In this document: positions 1-11,849 of the stretch, in pieces | How positions within the stretch are numbered: the stretch's first letter is position 1 | How the letters are laid out: each line of letters starts with the position of its first letter | Origin: Hermatobates lingyangjiaoensis | Taxonomy: Eukaryota; Arthropoda; Insecta; Hemiptera; Hermatobatidae | Reading direction: 5' to 3' | NCBI GenBank assembly: GCA_026182355.1 | Contig: JAPFBL010000002.1 | Coordinates: forward strand, 2,728,001 to 2,792,000 | DNA length: 64,000 nucleotides | Notes under the pieces: model-generated | Database searches by the model: none | The model's input: only the letters and a program-made list of their open reading frames with translations | What the model was told of the DNA's origin: nothing | Made by a program: the position numbers and the translations under genes

Positions 1-1564
1 AAAATTTGGAATTAATTTGAAAAACCTATCTGGATGTTGACTATCCTTTCTTGGACAATGGACGCATGCTGAATTCTATAGAACTTAATGTTATGCAACT
101 GGAATTATCTTAGAAAATGATATAATATGTCTTGGGCTTTGTGATATGTATTAAACGACTGTGAACTTAATTATCTTTCATTTATAAGTTAATTTTATAA
201 GATTAAAAGCAATTTATTTGGTGTATTCTTATCCTTTTTCTTATGTTCTCAAAAACATTTAAGTGACTGAGTAAATGAAGTTTTCATATTTTTGATCAGA
301 CGTGAATTAGTTATAAATTTTTTGAAAATATTCGTTTTGTGTTTGTATTATTTGTGATAATTGCAATAATATTATATTATTATTACTTATTGCTGTGCAA
401 ATTGGTAATGCAGTTATTTGTTTACACTCCATTCCTCTAAGCCACTTGAAACTAATCCATTTAATTTAACTTCCCTAACTAGTTTTCAGATTATTGTATT
501 ATCTGGGAATTGCAACGAAATGATCATTAGGTTTATAACCTTTATAATGATGATATATTTCACCCAAAGTTTATGTCAAAGTCTTTAGAATTCCTCTTTT
601 GTTTGAACCAGACTGAAGTATCAATTTACGGTTATGCAATCAATGAAGCTTAGTTCATTGTCCCTTTCATACAACCTCTAAAGAGCTGTCTTATATTTGC
701 ACTGAGAGGAAGCTTAAATCCAGTTGTGCAGTGTAATTCTATGCACTGAAACACCGTGCATCATCGATAAGTCTCAGTCAATGCAATGCAGTGGGATAAA
801 CGGTTATTCCAATCACCATGCTTGTTTATCCTTCTTTCAATTGTTCCTTACCTAATCCTTCTTCCTTTAAACCTGAATAACTCTGGTATTACTGACATGT
901 TAACGCAAAAATAAAACAAAACAACATCTCTGGAGTAGTCTAGAATCAACTGGAAGTAACTGTATTATCAAAGCATGATTACTCAATTATTTAATTAATA
1001 TATTATTTTGTGGCTAGCAGATTATAATTATTGTAAAAGAACTAAAACCAACCGTGACAAATTTTGAAGGAAATTCTAGAATTTCTGACTGGTCGTCTTC
1101 AACACGTCATTAAAAAACCTTTACTATCCTCCAAAGAAGTTGAAATCCTTGAAATTCTCCTAATGAGAACAGCAAAAACAGTAAGTTTATACTTTTATGC
1201 AAATCGGGGGAACATAAAATCATACAGAGCACCGGATTTCATGTTTATTATATCATTCCCGTTGTTTTTTTTCTGTTATTAGTAAAGGATTAATTTTAAT
1301 GTCTCACTGAAAAAAGATTTCTTCATAAACATATTTTTATAACTGTAAGAACTGTTAATAAATTATTTTAAGGTTGCTTGTGCAAGCAGATATCATGTAC
1401 GCATAGTTAGGAATTGGTAGATAATCAAAGATTGTACTAAATTAATTCGTAGATATTAAGCTTAGATCTTTAAGTATGTATGAGAACAACGTGTTTAAAA
1501 TGCGCTTTCAACACAGTATTATTCTTTAAAAGATTTATTAAGTGAAAAAAAATGACTAACTATT
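1..1564. other. AT-rich DNA without recognised genes
   Basis: No frame here resembles a known protein family. The 72-codon open frame at 1064-1282 runs through biased AT-rich sequence and ends in a phenylalanine-rich stretch, so I treat it as chance. A slightly more GC-balanced patch at about 640-840 shows no A-box/B-box pair or coding character that I can recognise. Confidence 0.6.
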
Positions 1565-3386
1565 TTACTTTACTGTAAGTAAAGTGTAGTGATCGTGAAA
1601 AAATTCAATCACAAGATTTTGACAGAATTACATGTTTTGAGGTTCCAGAAGTCGATTTATGAACTTTTTTCGTTGATGTCTGTGTGTGTGGGTGGGTGAT
1701 TATGTATCCGAAGTTTGTTACCATGCTACGATCCAGAATCTTTGATGAAGCAAGTTGATATTTTGCAGAAAACTGGAACTCATTGTGTAGATGAGCCCTC
1801 TTGTTTGGTAGCAATTATGAATGATGGGAAAGTCACTTTTTTTGGCCAAAAACCTGTTTTTAGACGACCTTTTTTTCCCCTAAAACTACTAATTTTGGAG
1901 TCTTTAAATTTTGAAGACCTGTTATATATTAATAATGTAAACAGTTTGAATAATTTAATTTTTCTGTCAATAGCCGAAAACAAGGAAATAGCTAAAAATG
2001 AGTTAGTAAACAATTTGAAAATGTTTGGAACCATGCAGAAATTTTGCCGTTTCGAGCATATTTGCTCTTCAATTCAAATATGGTGAAGGACTATAAAGCT
2101 ACAAGCTATGAGAACTGAATATCGATCCTGAACTAATGGTTTATTTGCTGTGCTTGTCGATTTGTTTACATTGACTTTTTTTTTGAGTGAATCCACTAAA
2201 ATAAAATTTATGTTTAGAGGTTTAATGAAAACTTTTTAAATAATTTAATAACTTAATATGAGATGTAATAAAAATTTTACATGTAACAAATCAAAGCCAA
2301 TCAAATATATATGCTTTCCATCATACGATGGATTTGTCTTACAAAATGCTCTAATCAATCTATATGTTGCAACCTTGAACAAAACTTTATCAGATGTAAA
2401 TTTGTTTGTGTTCATGACTCATACTATCTTTGGGTAATAGTGAAGTGTGAAGAATGGACTCTTTCCTCAAGAAGGAGCTATTATGATCTGGTAAATATCC
2501 ACTTTTTTTCTATTTTTGTCTATTTTTCTATTTTAGTCTAATAGTTCATGTCTATTATTTTTCCATATTTCAAGCTTGCAAATGTAAAGTTTTACATTAT
2601 ACTGAAGAGCCGGCTTTAAATTTGATTTGAGTATGCAAACTGGCTAGTTACTAATATATTTTTTCTGGATATACGTTTACACCAACCTTATAACTAAGTT
2701 CAGAATGCAGGAAAAAGATAACACTCACACAGAGTAAATTGGACTTTTATGATTTTTGACAAAAGGAAAGAAAAGAATTTTTTAAAAAACACTAGCTTGC
2801 AATAAAATCCCCACTATAATAATTCTATAAAAGCACAAAAATGTAAAACATAATTCAAAATTGAAATAATTCTTTGACAAATAATAAAAGAAATTATCCT
2901 ACATCTCAAATTAAAAGTTATCTTAAAATAACATTTTTTCTTACATGTTTTTGATATTTTTCAGACAAAATAGGAATATTTTCAAGTTTTAAATGGGAAA
3001 CATTGTCATAAATCTTCAATGTAGAAGGAAGTCAGGTAAACTATGTATGAGATCCACTAGCTACTGGGACAAAATCTATGTTCTCCTGTAAGAGATTGTT
3101 TCGTAACACTGAATCTACACCTTCGCTTTTCAAAAATGTTATTATTGCTGTAGTTATACTAATGATATAATATGAATAAGTTTTGTGATATTCAAAAGTA
3201 ATCATATATATTGATAAGTGGATCAATCAATATCTGTACTACCTGCAGGAATGAAGCATTAATAAACCTCTTCTATTTAAACATTTATGTTATGTATAAA
3301 TGAGACATTATATATTATTTACCAATGCTATTTGATATTAGGTTTACTCATAGTAAAGTTGAATCTAGGCTACTCCAGATTTTTTC
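1565..3386 (+). repeat. Long copy (E1) of an unnamed dispersed element family
   Basis: This interval matches 13255-15012 (reverse orientation) and 32463-33565 (same orientation) over most of their lengths. The 5' part starts near a small palindrome (CTTTACTGTAAGTAAAG) followed by AGTGATCGTGAAAAAATTC, then a run of TGTCTGTGTGTGTGGGTGGG. The 3' part ends in a conserved block close to GTTTACTTATAGTAAAG and then TAGGCCACTCCAGAT in the better copies. The open frame at 1715-2086 lies wholly inside the element. Its DNA aligns with non-coding stretches of other copies, so it is not a gene. In the minus direction, 3041-3160 keeps a frame ending at a TAG stop that is shared with the other long copies. 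I do not recognise the superfamily. Short inverted TTTACTTATAGT motifs near both ends suggest a DNA transposon, while many one-ended fragments could suggest 5'-truncated retrocopies. Confidence 0.7.
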
Positions 3387-5320
3387 TGTTTTATTTTTTT
3401 TACATCAAGTATAATAGTATTTTATTAGACATCAACATCAGTTAAACAAGATATTATTACTGTTATTTTGACTTCATTTATCTTCTATATGATATCTAGA
3501 AATAGAAGTATTGCTTTAGGAATCGCAAAACGAAAATACACGTTTTGAGGTATTAGGTGAGTTTAATCTGAGTAATACTCATAACCAGAGTCAAAACGAA
3601 TTTTTTTTTTAAAAAATTGACCTATGTTTATACCAACGTATCAACCACAGTAAGAAATTTATAATTGGGCAAAGATATTAATAAATAGGAAGACAAGAGA
3701 GGATTTTAAGGATGTAAAGAGCAAGGAAAGGGAACGAAGAGCTAGGCAAACAAGTCAAGAGTAATCAAAGGAATTGAGGCAGAAATAAGAAAAATATCTG
3801 CAAACTGTCGTTATTACCGAGTCTAACTTGAACAAAACATTACTAATGTTTATAGTAATAAATGTACTAAACTAAATTAAAGAGGACTTGATAATAACTA
3901 CTAACAACATCTCCTTTCATACTTGATCATTCATCTATTTTTTCATCATATTTTGTGTGTCTATTTTTATCGTGATTGTTATTATTTGTGCATAATGGAA
4001 AGGGTTTACTTTATACACCTCTAATCAGAGTATTGGTGTTGTACAATTATAATGATTTGCCAGTTTGAGCAATGAATATTTTATGGCAGAATTTTAGAAA
4101 TACCAATACACTCAAGTTTCCTTGAAGAGTTTTTAACAACAAACCAATTGGAAAAACTATTATAATGAAGATTACAAACAAAAGTTACTCTATGAGCTGA
4201 TTGTTTGGTTAAGAGTGGTTTGAAATTTGTCGCAGATGTTTTACAATAAGAAATTACTTACAACAGATGTATAAGAGTATCTAAAACAAATAAGCATGTT
4301 AGATTAAAGATTAATTCCATAATAACCTGTTCGCAATTACAAAGACTGAGAGGGATACTGTTTTTATTTAGAAAAATGAAAGTCCTGTGAAGTCTCACAC
4401 TACTTTATTGCTTCTACAATTTTCCTCAAAACCATCTAATCAATTAAGAATTTTCTCAAAGCAAATAAAACAATTTGGGGTAGCTCACACTCAAATTTAC
4501 TATATGTATGCATTATATTGATTATCTTTGACCATCAATTTAATTCTGGTGTTATTTTATAGTGGCTATCGTGCAGACGTAATAAAACTCTCTAATAATG
4601 TATTATCAAATTCATAGACAATCAATTTAATGATTTCATCTGCTTTATTGTGATAAATGATTATCAGTTACGAGTATAATAACTTGAAATTATTGATCGA
4701 CAGCAATATGGCATATTATTACTATCCTGATTGCAGTAGTGTCATCGGATCATGTGCACTGTGGCTATAACTACCTTTTGTTCTTTCATTTGTCCTTTCT
4801 TTTGTCATTTCTAAACCAAATTTAAATGTTCACTTTTTTAATTAACTTTAGAACTTTAATTAGTTTTTTTGAAAGGAGTTTCTCTTGCTTTTTTTTTTTA
4901 GTTTTAAGTATAATTTGCCAAAAATAATTAACCATTTATACGCGAATGCCTAGAATTAACATAGAATAAATAAGTCTTTTAGACCTACATCTTTTTTTTT
5001 TTAGAAAAAAGATATAAGGACCGTTTTAGCTGAATTTTTAACCGGACATTTCTCCTTTAATCATTCTTCAATAAAGTGTATGCATGCTGTTTAAGCTCAA
5101 ATGAGTACCATAATTATTTCTCTTCTTATAATGACAAAGTCGTCTGCATATCCTTGCGTATCATAATCTTGATTATTTGAAGTATTTAGTAGGTCTTCCT
5201 CAACAATTACCACAATAACTTCAATAGCACCTCTCTGAGGACAGCGTCTAGTGGTCGCAATGCAAGTTATGGCAGATCCTATAATAGCACTATTTATTCT
5301 TGCGGTTGATTGTTTTAGTC
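3387..5320. other. AT-rich DNA with small repeat pieces
   Basis: No gene is recognised. A purine-rich stretch at about 3690-3800 reads as a short lysine/arginine/glutamate-rich frame broken by stops and could be a decayed coiled-coil or gag-like sequence. Around 4475-4525 there is a short piece, on the minus strand, resembling the 3' end of the unnamed family described at 1565-3386. The rest is simple AT-rich sequence. Confidence 0.5.
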
Positions 5321-5726
5321 CAGGGGTGGAGAACCTTTCTTGGAGTAAAGGCTATTTTAGCACCGTCCACTTCCCCAAAAAGCCACCACGAATGGATACG
5401 CCAATTCTCATATCCTTGAATCTATCATTATATTCCTCGATCAGTGCATCTAAAACTGTTTCGAATCTTTCAAAAGATTTAGCAGTGTCCTCACTTCCTT
5501 CGTTTATTACCTCTGTTAACTCAGGAAAATGATTTCCTAAAAGCTTAGACTTTTCTAGTAATGATTGATAAATAATCTTCTTCCTAAATGCCAGAGTTTT
5601 TTGTCTTTATTACCAGAATTGTTATTTTTTATATTTTGAGACATTTTTCCAACAAACTTCAGAAGGTCGCACTTCTTGACTCAAAAAGCCACATGCGGCC
5701 TTAGGGCCGCAGGTTCCCCTCGCCTG
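5321..5726 (-). mobile_element. Truncated hAT transposon with TIRs and 8-bp target duplication
   Basis: The left end begins CAGGGGTGGAGAACCT. The right end, read on the minus strand, begins CAGGCGAGGGGAACCTGCGG. Both match the classic hAT terminal form CAGGGGT-GGCAA-CTG. Flanking 8-mers TTTTAGTC (5313-5320) and TTTTAGTT (5727-5734) form a 7/8 target-site duplication. Inside, the minus strand keeps an open frame through roughly 5340-5530 with residues such as EEYNDRFKDMRIG, which resembles the helical region before the dimerisation domain in ZBED/SCAND3-like hAT transposases. Only 406 bp remain, so this is an internally deleted, non-autonomous copy that would have depended on a transposase supplied elsewhere. 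Confidence is high for the superfamily and moderate for the protein match. Confidence 0.82.
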
Positions 5727-5734
5727 TTTTAGTT

Positions 5735-6487
5735 CATTCTATGGTTTCTGTATTAATGTATCTACAAATTAGTGATGATTCAATGGATCATCATAACAAT
5801 GAGTGTTATCAAAGCTACCTCCAAAATGTAGCCAAGAAAAAAATGTTTAAGATGTTCTCTATTTTGATAAACAGAATTTGTGAAGTTGATTCTGTTAATT
5901 TATTCTTTTGATAGGTATGTTGTTTCTCATAAGGATGATTATTTACTAAAAGCTTCATAAATTCCTAAAGATATAACCTAGAAGTTGTTATTATTAGTTT
6001 AATAATAGCGTTTTAATATTGCAAGCTCATGAAGTATTCGTAGTAAGATATACTGAATACAACATTTCAATTTAATTGAACAACTGAGAAGTAACGAAAT
6101 TAAATGAATTTGAAATTAGGAACCGCATCTTCATTAAAAATTTAAAGAAAATACACTTTTCTTATGCTTCATTGTTACCGAGAACAATAAAGTTCTTTTA
6201 CACACCAAGACTATATATCTGACATTATTATTTATTAAAGAGTAGGACTTATTAGACTGATTACAACACATTCAGACAATCGTCAATTACAGGATGGAAA
6301 ACATCGTAATATATATAGTTGTTTTATGTAAGCATTCTTTTTTCTACAACTTTTATTCTTCTTACATTTCATATTAATTTATTTCAATTTTTTCAAATTT
6401 TTTTATTAAACATTTAAATAAAAATGTTGCTTGAATTGATTGTGTTAAACGATTTCTAAGTCAATGTAACCAACTCTAACAAGTATA
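5735..6487. other. AT-rich spacer
   Basis: I see no coding potential, tRNA-like promoter boxes or clear repeats between the hAT fragment and the MITE at 6488. Confidence 0.6.
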
Positions 6488-6745
6488 TGAGCCGCTTATT
6501 TTGAAAGTGGCCTAATTCCATTTATGTTAAAATCGAGATATTTAAGGGTTTGCGTTTTACAAAATTTAAAAATATTGTCATTTTATTTATCAACTAATTT
6601 TTGTTATAAAAATTCTTAGTAATTTTAAATAAATTTTGTACAATTTGCTGCAAAAGGTAAAGATAACGTAAAAATCTAATTATTTAAATAGCTAGCTAAA
6701 TTTTTTTGGAAAATGGAATTAGGCCACTTTAAAAAAAACGGCTCA
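6488..6745. mobile_element. MITE with about 45-bp terminal inverted repeats
   Basis: The left end starts TGAGCCGCTTATTTTGAAAG and continues with GTGGCCTAATTCCATTT. The right end, reverse-complemented, starts TGAGCCGTTTTTTTTAAAG and continues with the same GTGGCCTAATTCCATTT. The two ends are flanked by TATA on each side, consistent with a TA (or TATA) target duplication as in Tc1/mariner-type elements. The interior is short AT-rich DNA with no frame. A single copy is visible in this window. Confidence 0.8.
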
Positions 6746-8066
6746 TATAAGGTTATTAATTATCCAATTTGAATCTTCAATATTTAAGGCTATATTGATT
6801 TTTCCACTAATCAGAATTTTGTGACTTTTTTTTAGCTGACCAATTTTAGGTTAATTTTATTGAGAAAATATTATATTTTCATAATTAGCCTTTTAGGGTT
6901 AAAAAGTTGTTTGAAATCATGAAATGTGCCACAACCCTCTTTTCTGCAATTTCTCCAAAAAGGTCAGCTCACTCTAAGAGTGTTCTATTTTTCGATATAA
7001 ATTTATTATGTATGATCCGTTTGACGTTTGAGCTGAATAAGTTTCAACAATGTTTCCGAATCAATCATTAGTCAAACATTTTATATTTCTTTGCAAAACA
7101 TTTCTACCATTATTGAAAAATGCTGATATTTTCCCCCTTAGTACTGCTAATAATTTCAAAACAATCTTATCAATTCAACCCTCTTGAGTTAGAAGCTTAT
7201 GAGGGAAAAATGTCGAAAATCACATTTTGTTTAGAAATTCATATTGCCAAAGATGCAATATTACCCAAAAAGAATTAGACACTTTTACATTAAAGAGCCG
7301 ATTTTTGTGTAAAATATGAATTTGAGCATAAAACACAGACATCACCAGAAAAAATAATGTTTCCCATTGGGACTTGTGTACATATCAGACAATCAAATTG
7401 CTACAATCCTGAATAATGTAGTTTTTTAAATGCAATTCCTTCTTTCATTTCGAAAACAACAGTGAAACTTGGTTCACAAATCTTTTCATTTTTCTTTCCT
7501 ATTGACTTTTTTCATGATTTTGCTACAAAAATGTAAAAATTATGCCTTTTGACTTCCTCTATTCAGTTTGTTTGATAATTAGAGAAGAATTAGTACATTT
7601 TTTCACTTAAACTCAAGTAAATTTAAAGATTTGAACAAAAAACGAACAATTAAATTTATAGTAAAAATGCTATAATGCAAGGAAACTAATTATTAATTGT
7701 TTAATACTTTCATTGTATCTCATTCTGTATAGAGTTTAAAATTATTTACTGAAAACATGTCATGTAATAATCATAGATGAGCACTGTTATTATAGACGAA
7801 CACTGTTATTATGTATAGAAGTTAACTATAAAAAAATATATGTAAGATATACATATGATAGAATAAAAATTATGGGTAAATTCAGAGGATTATTTTATAT
7901 CAGTTGACAATCTCACTGGAGGTTTTGAATATTGTAGAATATTACTTCCTGCTGTGTAAATTCATAATTATTTTGCTATAAGAAATGTTCCAAATTCTTT
8001 ATTATACGAATATCTAAATATCATTCATGGTGAAATTCAGTGATATTCAATTTCATTAAATAACGT
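6746..8066. other. AT-rich spacer upstream of the TRIT1 exon
   Basis: No gene or clear transposon is seen. At 7775-7815 there is a minor two-unit repeat built on ACACTGTTATTAT. The rest is low-complexity AT-rich sequence. Confidence 0.55.
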
Positions 8067-8173
8067 ATTTCTTTCAGGTTTTTGTATTTCGCGGCAACCG
8101 TCAGCCATAGTTTCTCAGTAGGTTATATCATCTTATCAGTTTTATCACTGGTGCACATGGTGCGTTTTCCAAA
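8067..8173 (+). promoter_or_regulatory. 5' leader of the TRIT1 exon: possible acceptor and initiator sites
   Basis: TATTTCTTTCAG ending at about 8078 is a good 3' splice site, so the coding exon could follow a non-coding exon. Alternatively transcription could start within the leader: TCAGT, the arthropod initiator consensus, occurs at 8115-8119 and 8136-8140. The stretch is more GC-balanced than its surroundings (TTTCGCGGCAACCGTCAG). No TATA box at the usual distance stands out. Which reading is right cannot be decided from sequence alone. Confidence 0.35.
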
Positions 8174-8290
8174 ATGTTTCAATTACCGTTGGTTGTTATT
8201 TTAGGATCTACTGGCACAGGAAAATCAAAACTAGCGATTCAGTTGGCTAAAAGGTTTGGAGGAGAAATAATAAATGCGGATTCTATGCAG
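8174..8290 (+). CDS. TRIT1: tRNA dimethylallyltransferase (MiaA/TRIT1 family), first coding exon
   Basis: This 39-residue exon encodes the start of the enzyme that transfers an isopentenyl group from DMAPP to A37 of tRNAs reading UNN codons, in the cytosol and/or mitochondria. Visible motifs are the Walker A P-loop GSTGTGKS at residues 11-18 and [11 protein letters not shown] at residues 29-39, the family's substrate-binding DSMQ element. The exon ends in phase 0 at CAG followed by a GTACTTAAGT donor. Known homologues continue with VY-GLDI after this Q, while reading on here gives an intron-like run to a stop at 8408. The ATG at 8174 fits because the hydrophobic strand and P-loop follow within ten residues. 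There is little room for a cleavable mitochondrial targeting sequence, so any would come from an upstream alternative start. About 430 further residues of the enzyme are not seen in the window. Confidence 0.88.
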
Positions 8291-10837
8291 GTACTTAAGT
8301 CTGAAGTACAAGGAAATTCAGTTATTTTGTTATCCTTGATTATTATTTACATTAATTGTTTAATTTCATTATTTCTTTATATTGAAGTGGTGTTAAGATT
8401 TATTATGTGATAGCTAATACTGAATATGTAAAATATAAAAGCTATTTTAAACTTTTAACTGTGGTTGATAAGCAGTGACTTGTTTTGGATTTGTACAAAC
8501 TCTGTGAAATTGGAATCTTCTTTTTTGATGTAAATTTACGTCCACATTATAATTATTTGATGTTATAAGAGGGGAATGTGAATTGCTAAATCTCAATACT
8601 GCTTTAATAAGTTAATGTAGGTAAATCTATTGGACCAATATTCACACCTAAACAAATTGTTTGTTTGTTTGTAGTATGTGAATGTTGTATTTTTCTTTTA
8701 CTTCTCCACTAACTCATAAATCAGATTCAATATATATTAAATTTAACTGTCTGAAATATTCTTTAAGTAAAGAAGATCATATTCATTCTCTAAATATTAA
8801 TAGTGAATTGGTGATAAACAAAATATTAAGATTCTTGATGTTACATTTAATATATATAAAATAAATTTTCTTTTAAAAGTTACTTTCTTGTCTGTGCTTT
8901 AGTTCTGGATTAAATGAATATTTATATCTATAACTACATAATTTTTATCTGTATTTGACAAATTAATTTCAATATCTGTTAAGATTCTCACATTGATGAG
9001 GATATTGCTATCAGTTAAGATTTATAATCATTTATTCTACTAATAACTAGCTTTCTTTGGTGTTACTTCATATTTGAAATTAAAATAAACACAATTATAA
9101 ACTTATTCTGCGTTTCTTGACAGGAAAAATTCATTTGTCATTGTTTTGTTTTAATCAGTTTTTTGTAGTTTTTTCAAAGCTAGATTTTATTATTTAGGGT
9201 TTCTACTCATCTTCATTATCTTACTTTGTAACGAGTAGTTTACTTCTCGAAATATTGAAACCTTTGTTTCGTTATTTATTTATATTGTTCTCAGCTTTAT
9301 ATATCTAGTGTGAAAAGTTGAGGAAAACAAATTATTCTTGTGGGCTTTAAAATTTATGAAATATTTATCTTTCTTTTCTTTAAACTAAAGTTTAATTAGT
9401 AATGATAAGAGAGAAAAGTAATGTTGTGTGAACTATAAACAGTTTGCACCAAAATATATCTGACTTTAAAAAATATATGATCAGAGCTTAAGAATTTAAT
9501 GTTCACTTTTCAAAAATATGCAATATTTAATTTCTCTAAGTCCAATTGTATTTTAAATTCAGTGATAATTATTGATATATTCATTCAAAATTAAAGGATG
9601 AACACTCTCCAGAACAAATAAATAAATACTTATTTTTGAAAGTATCAAATAAATTATGGATGTCTGTTGATAACTTACAATTGTGAAAGGAATAAACTGT
9701 TTTGTAACAAGTCCTTCTTGAAACTTTGGAAAATGCTTTTTGACCTGGAAGTTTCTTTTTAAATAATCATGCATACTTCACTATTTTGAAGTAACTATTC
9801 TAATTTATAAATTGTACAGTATTAGTAAGTCTCAAGTATATATAATATGAAAAACAATATACATTCTTTAAAACTTGACTAGAATAATTTGCTATTTTGA
9901 TTTGATTAATTTAGTTTTTGAAAATTCAATGCATCTGACAAGTATTTATTTGAAGATATGTAAGAGACAGTGATGTCTTCTCTTTCAAGTTCCATAATTA
10001 TTGTTTAAGGGGGACTGTATTTTCAGTTTGTGGGTTTAAGAGAAATGAATATAAGTGTAAAGTGGTCTACATTGTAATATAATTCACAAATTGATGTGTG
10101 GAGATTGTGTGATAACTGTTATAAAACATGACTGTAACATTGTAATGATGGAAGTTTAGTGAAATGGAGTTTTTGCCATGAAACAGCTGTTAAATTCAGT
10201 GGTAAAGAAAAAGTTTTATTGTGTGATTTTTGAACCTTGGGCTGTTTTGCTAATAGCCTAGTGTCAGCCAACTGAACTAAATGGCAAGCGTGCTGGTCAA
10301 CAAGGTGATGTCTGAGCAGAGTTTAGTTATTACCAACCTAATAACTGTTGTCGTTTCATGACATTTTAGTTTTGTTTATTGACAGAGACAAAATGGGACA
10401 CAAAAAATTTGGTTAACAACTTATAACTAAGGAAGCTTATCTGTGAATGGAGTTACACCCCTACAATACTTCCTTTATAAAAAAAATATGTATTAATGAC
10501 AATAATATAATAATAATAAAATTATAATATCAAAATAATACTACTGATTCATAGTACAATTAAACAATATATAGACATAAAGGAAATTTAAAAAGTTATT
10601 AATTTAAAAGGTGTTAACTTAATTACATGCATGGTTCAGGTTGTTAATGATGCATCCAGAGCCAGAAATCTGAGGTAATTGAAACGTCACTCTTTTCTTT
10701 TCCTTCGAGTTTGTTGGTGGTGTACTCTTATATGATTTTGTTGGAGTAGGAATATTGTTTATCTCAAGTGATGGCGTTAAGTGAGAAGATATCTCCCATA
10801 TAAGATAGCAAGAAAATCAGCATAGAAAGGGTCACAC
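8291..10837 (+). other. Intron-like DNA after the TRIT1 exon
   Basis: This sequence follows the GTACTTAAGT donor. It is AT-rich with no frame matching the next part of MiaA/TRIT1 (GLDI-TNK or GGTNYY motifs). The 60-codon frame at 8682-8864 and the minus frame at 9559-9774 show no family resemblance. A less AT-rich patch at about 10150-10350 is not assignable. Confidence 0.5.
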
Positions 10838-11695
10838 ATGAAATAACCACAGCAAACTGCATGCCAGTGACACAGGTCGGGAGGCTCAAAGCTTTATTGG
10901 AGTCTTTCTTTCCTGAGGACAACCAAGCTACGGAAAGTAGAATAAACAAGGTGACCAAAGGCATATGCGAAACTAATATAATTAGTTCTCCTAATCAGTG
11001 TGACTGGACATCGAATACGTAAGAATGGCCGTTAATCGTCTGAGAAACCATTAGGTCCTAGGACCTGACGGCTTCTCACCTATTTTCTTAAAAAAAAAAA
11101 AGGGTTCGGCAAAATAGGGAACTTCTTGTTATGCATGCATCGTGACTGTTATTCTGTTGGATATTTCCCAGACAGATTCAAATTGGGTGAGGTGGCTGTA
11201 TTAACGAAGAGAGGAAATCCAACCTTGTTGGATAGGTTGGGGAAGAGTCTTAAAGCTTTAATGCTGGCACCCTTAGCCCAAAAATTAAACGCGTCAAGCA
11301 ATGGGCGGCAGTATGGCTCTAGAGCAGGATTTTCGACAGACGACGCCCTATATGAACTAGGTAAAATCGTTAAAACCTCAGGAAGTAAATACATAATGGG
11401 CATCTTCATTGACATTAAAGGGGCATTTGACCACGCCTGGAGACCGGTTATCATACGAAATCAGGGAGGCAGGAGTGGACAGCAGCATAGGTTAGTGGAG
11501 TCCTTCTTCAGTAAGAGAAGGGTAGTAGCCAGAGCGGGAGCTGTATCAGTTGTAAGGGCTGTTGACAGAGGGTGTCCCCAAGGATCTGTGTCCTATGTGT
11601 TCGAACCACTACTAGTTGATTTGATAACCGAGGACTTCAGTCCCATATGTGGATACTTGACGGTGGTGATGTCTGCCAACTCCAAACACGGGTAA
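10838..11695 (+). pseudogene. R1-like non-LTR retrotransposon reverse transcriptase relic
   Basis: A decayed reverse transcriptase of the R1/TRAS type. Around 10838-10960 a frame reads LKALLESFFPEDNQ, like the linker between endonuclease and RT in R1 elements. At about 11025-11080 the LGPDGFSP block corresponds to the conserved PGPDG motif. The longest frame (11126-11695) carries YFPDRFKLGEVAVLTK, then IFIDIKGAFDHAW (RT domain A, with the first catalytic Asp) and GCPQGS (domain B). It ends soon after, so the YADD box and everything downstream are missing. Frameshifts separate the pieces, one near an A-run at 11091-11101. The orientation is opposite to the Gypsy fragment just downstream. It is non-functional. 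Confidence 0.85.
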
Positions 11696-11849
11696 AAAAT
11701 GGGAGAATCTCAAGAATGGTTTTAACTTTCATATAGGAAAATTTTGTATAATGGAAGAGCCATCCTAAGTTAGGTGAATTCCTCTATGTGAGACATTAAG
11801 CTCCAAAAAAACTAGAGATGAGTTACTGAACTGGCTTTTAGGCAAATGG

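Noticed and set aside
1715..2086. 123-codon open frame on + that could be taken for a gene
   Set aside because: It lies inside the unnamed repeat family. The same DNA in the copy at 14680-14900 is full of stops, and the frame has no domain resemblance.
5251..5532. 93-codon + frame
   Set aside because: It is the antisense shadow of the hAT transposase frame on the minus strand and crosses the transposon boundary at 5321.
11149..11454. 101-codon minus frame
   Set aside because: It is antisense to the R1-like reverse transcriptase, whose conserved motifs are on +.
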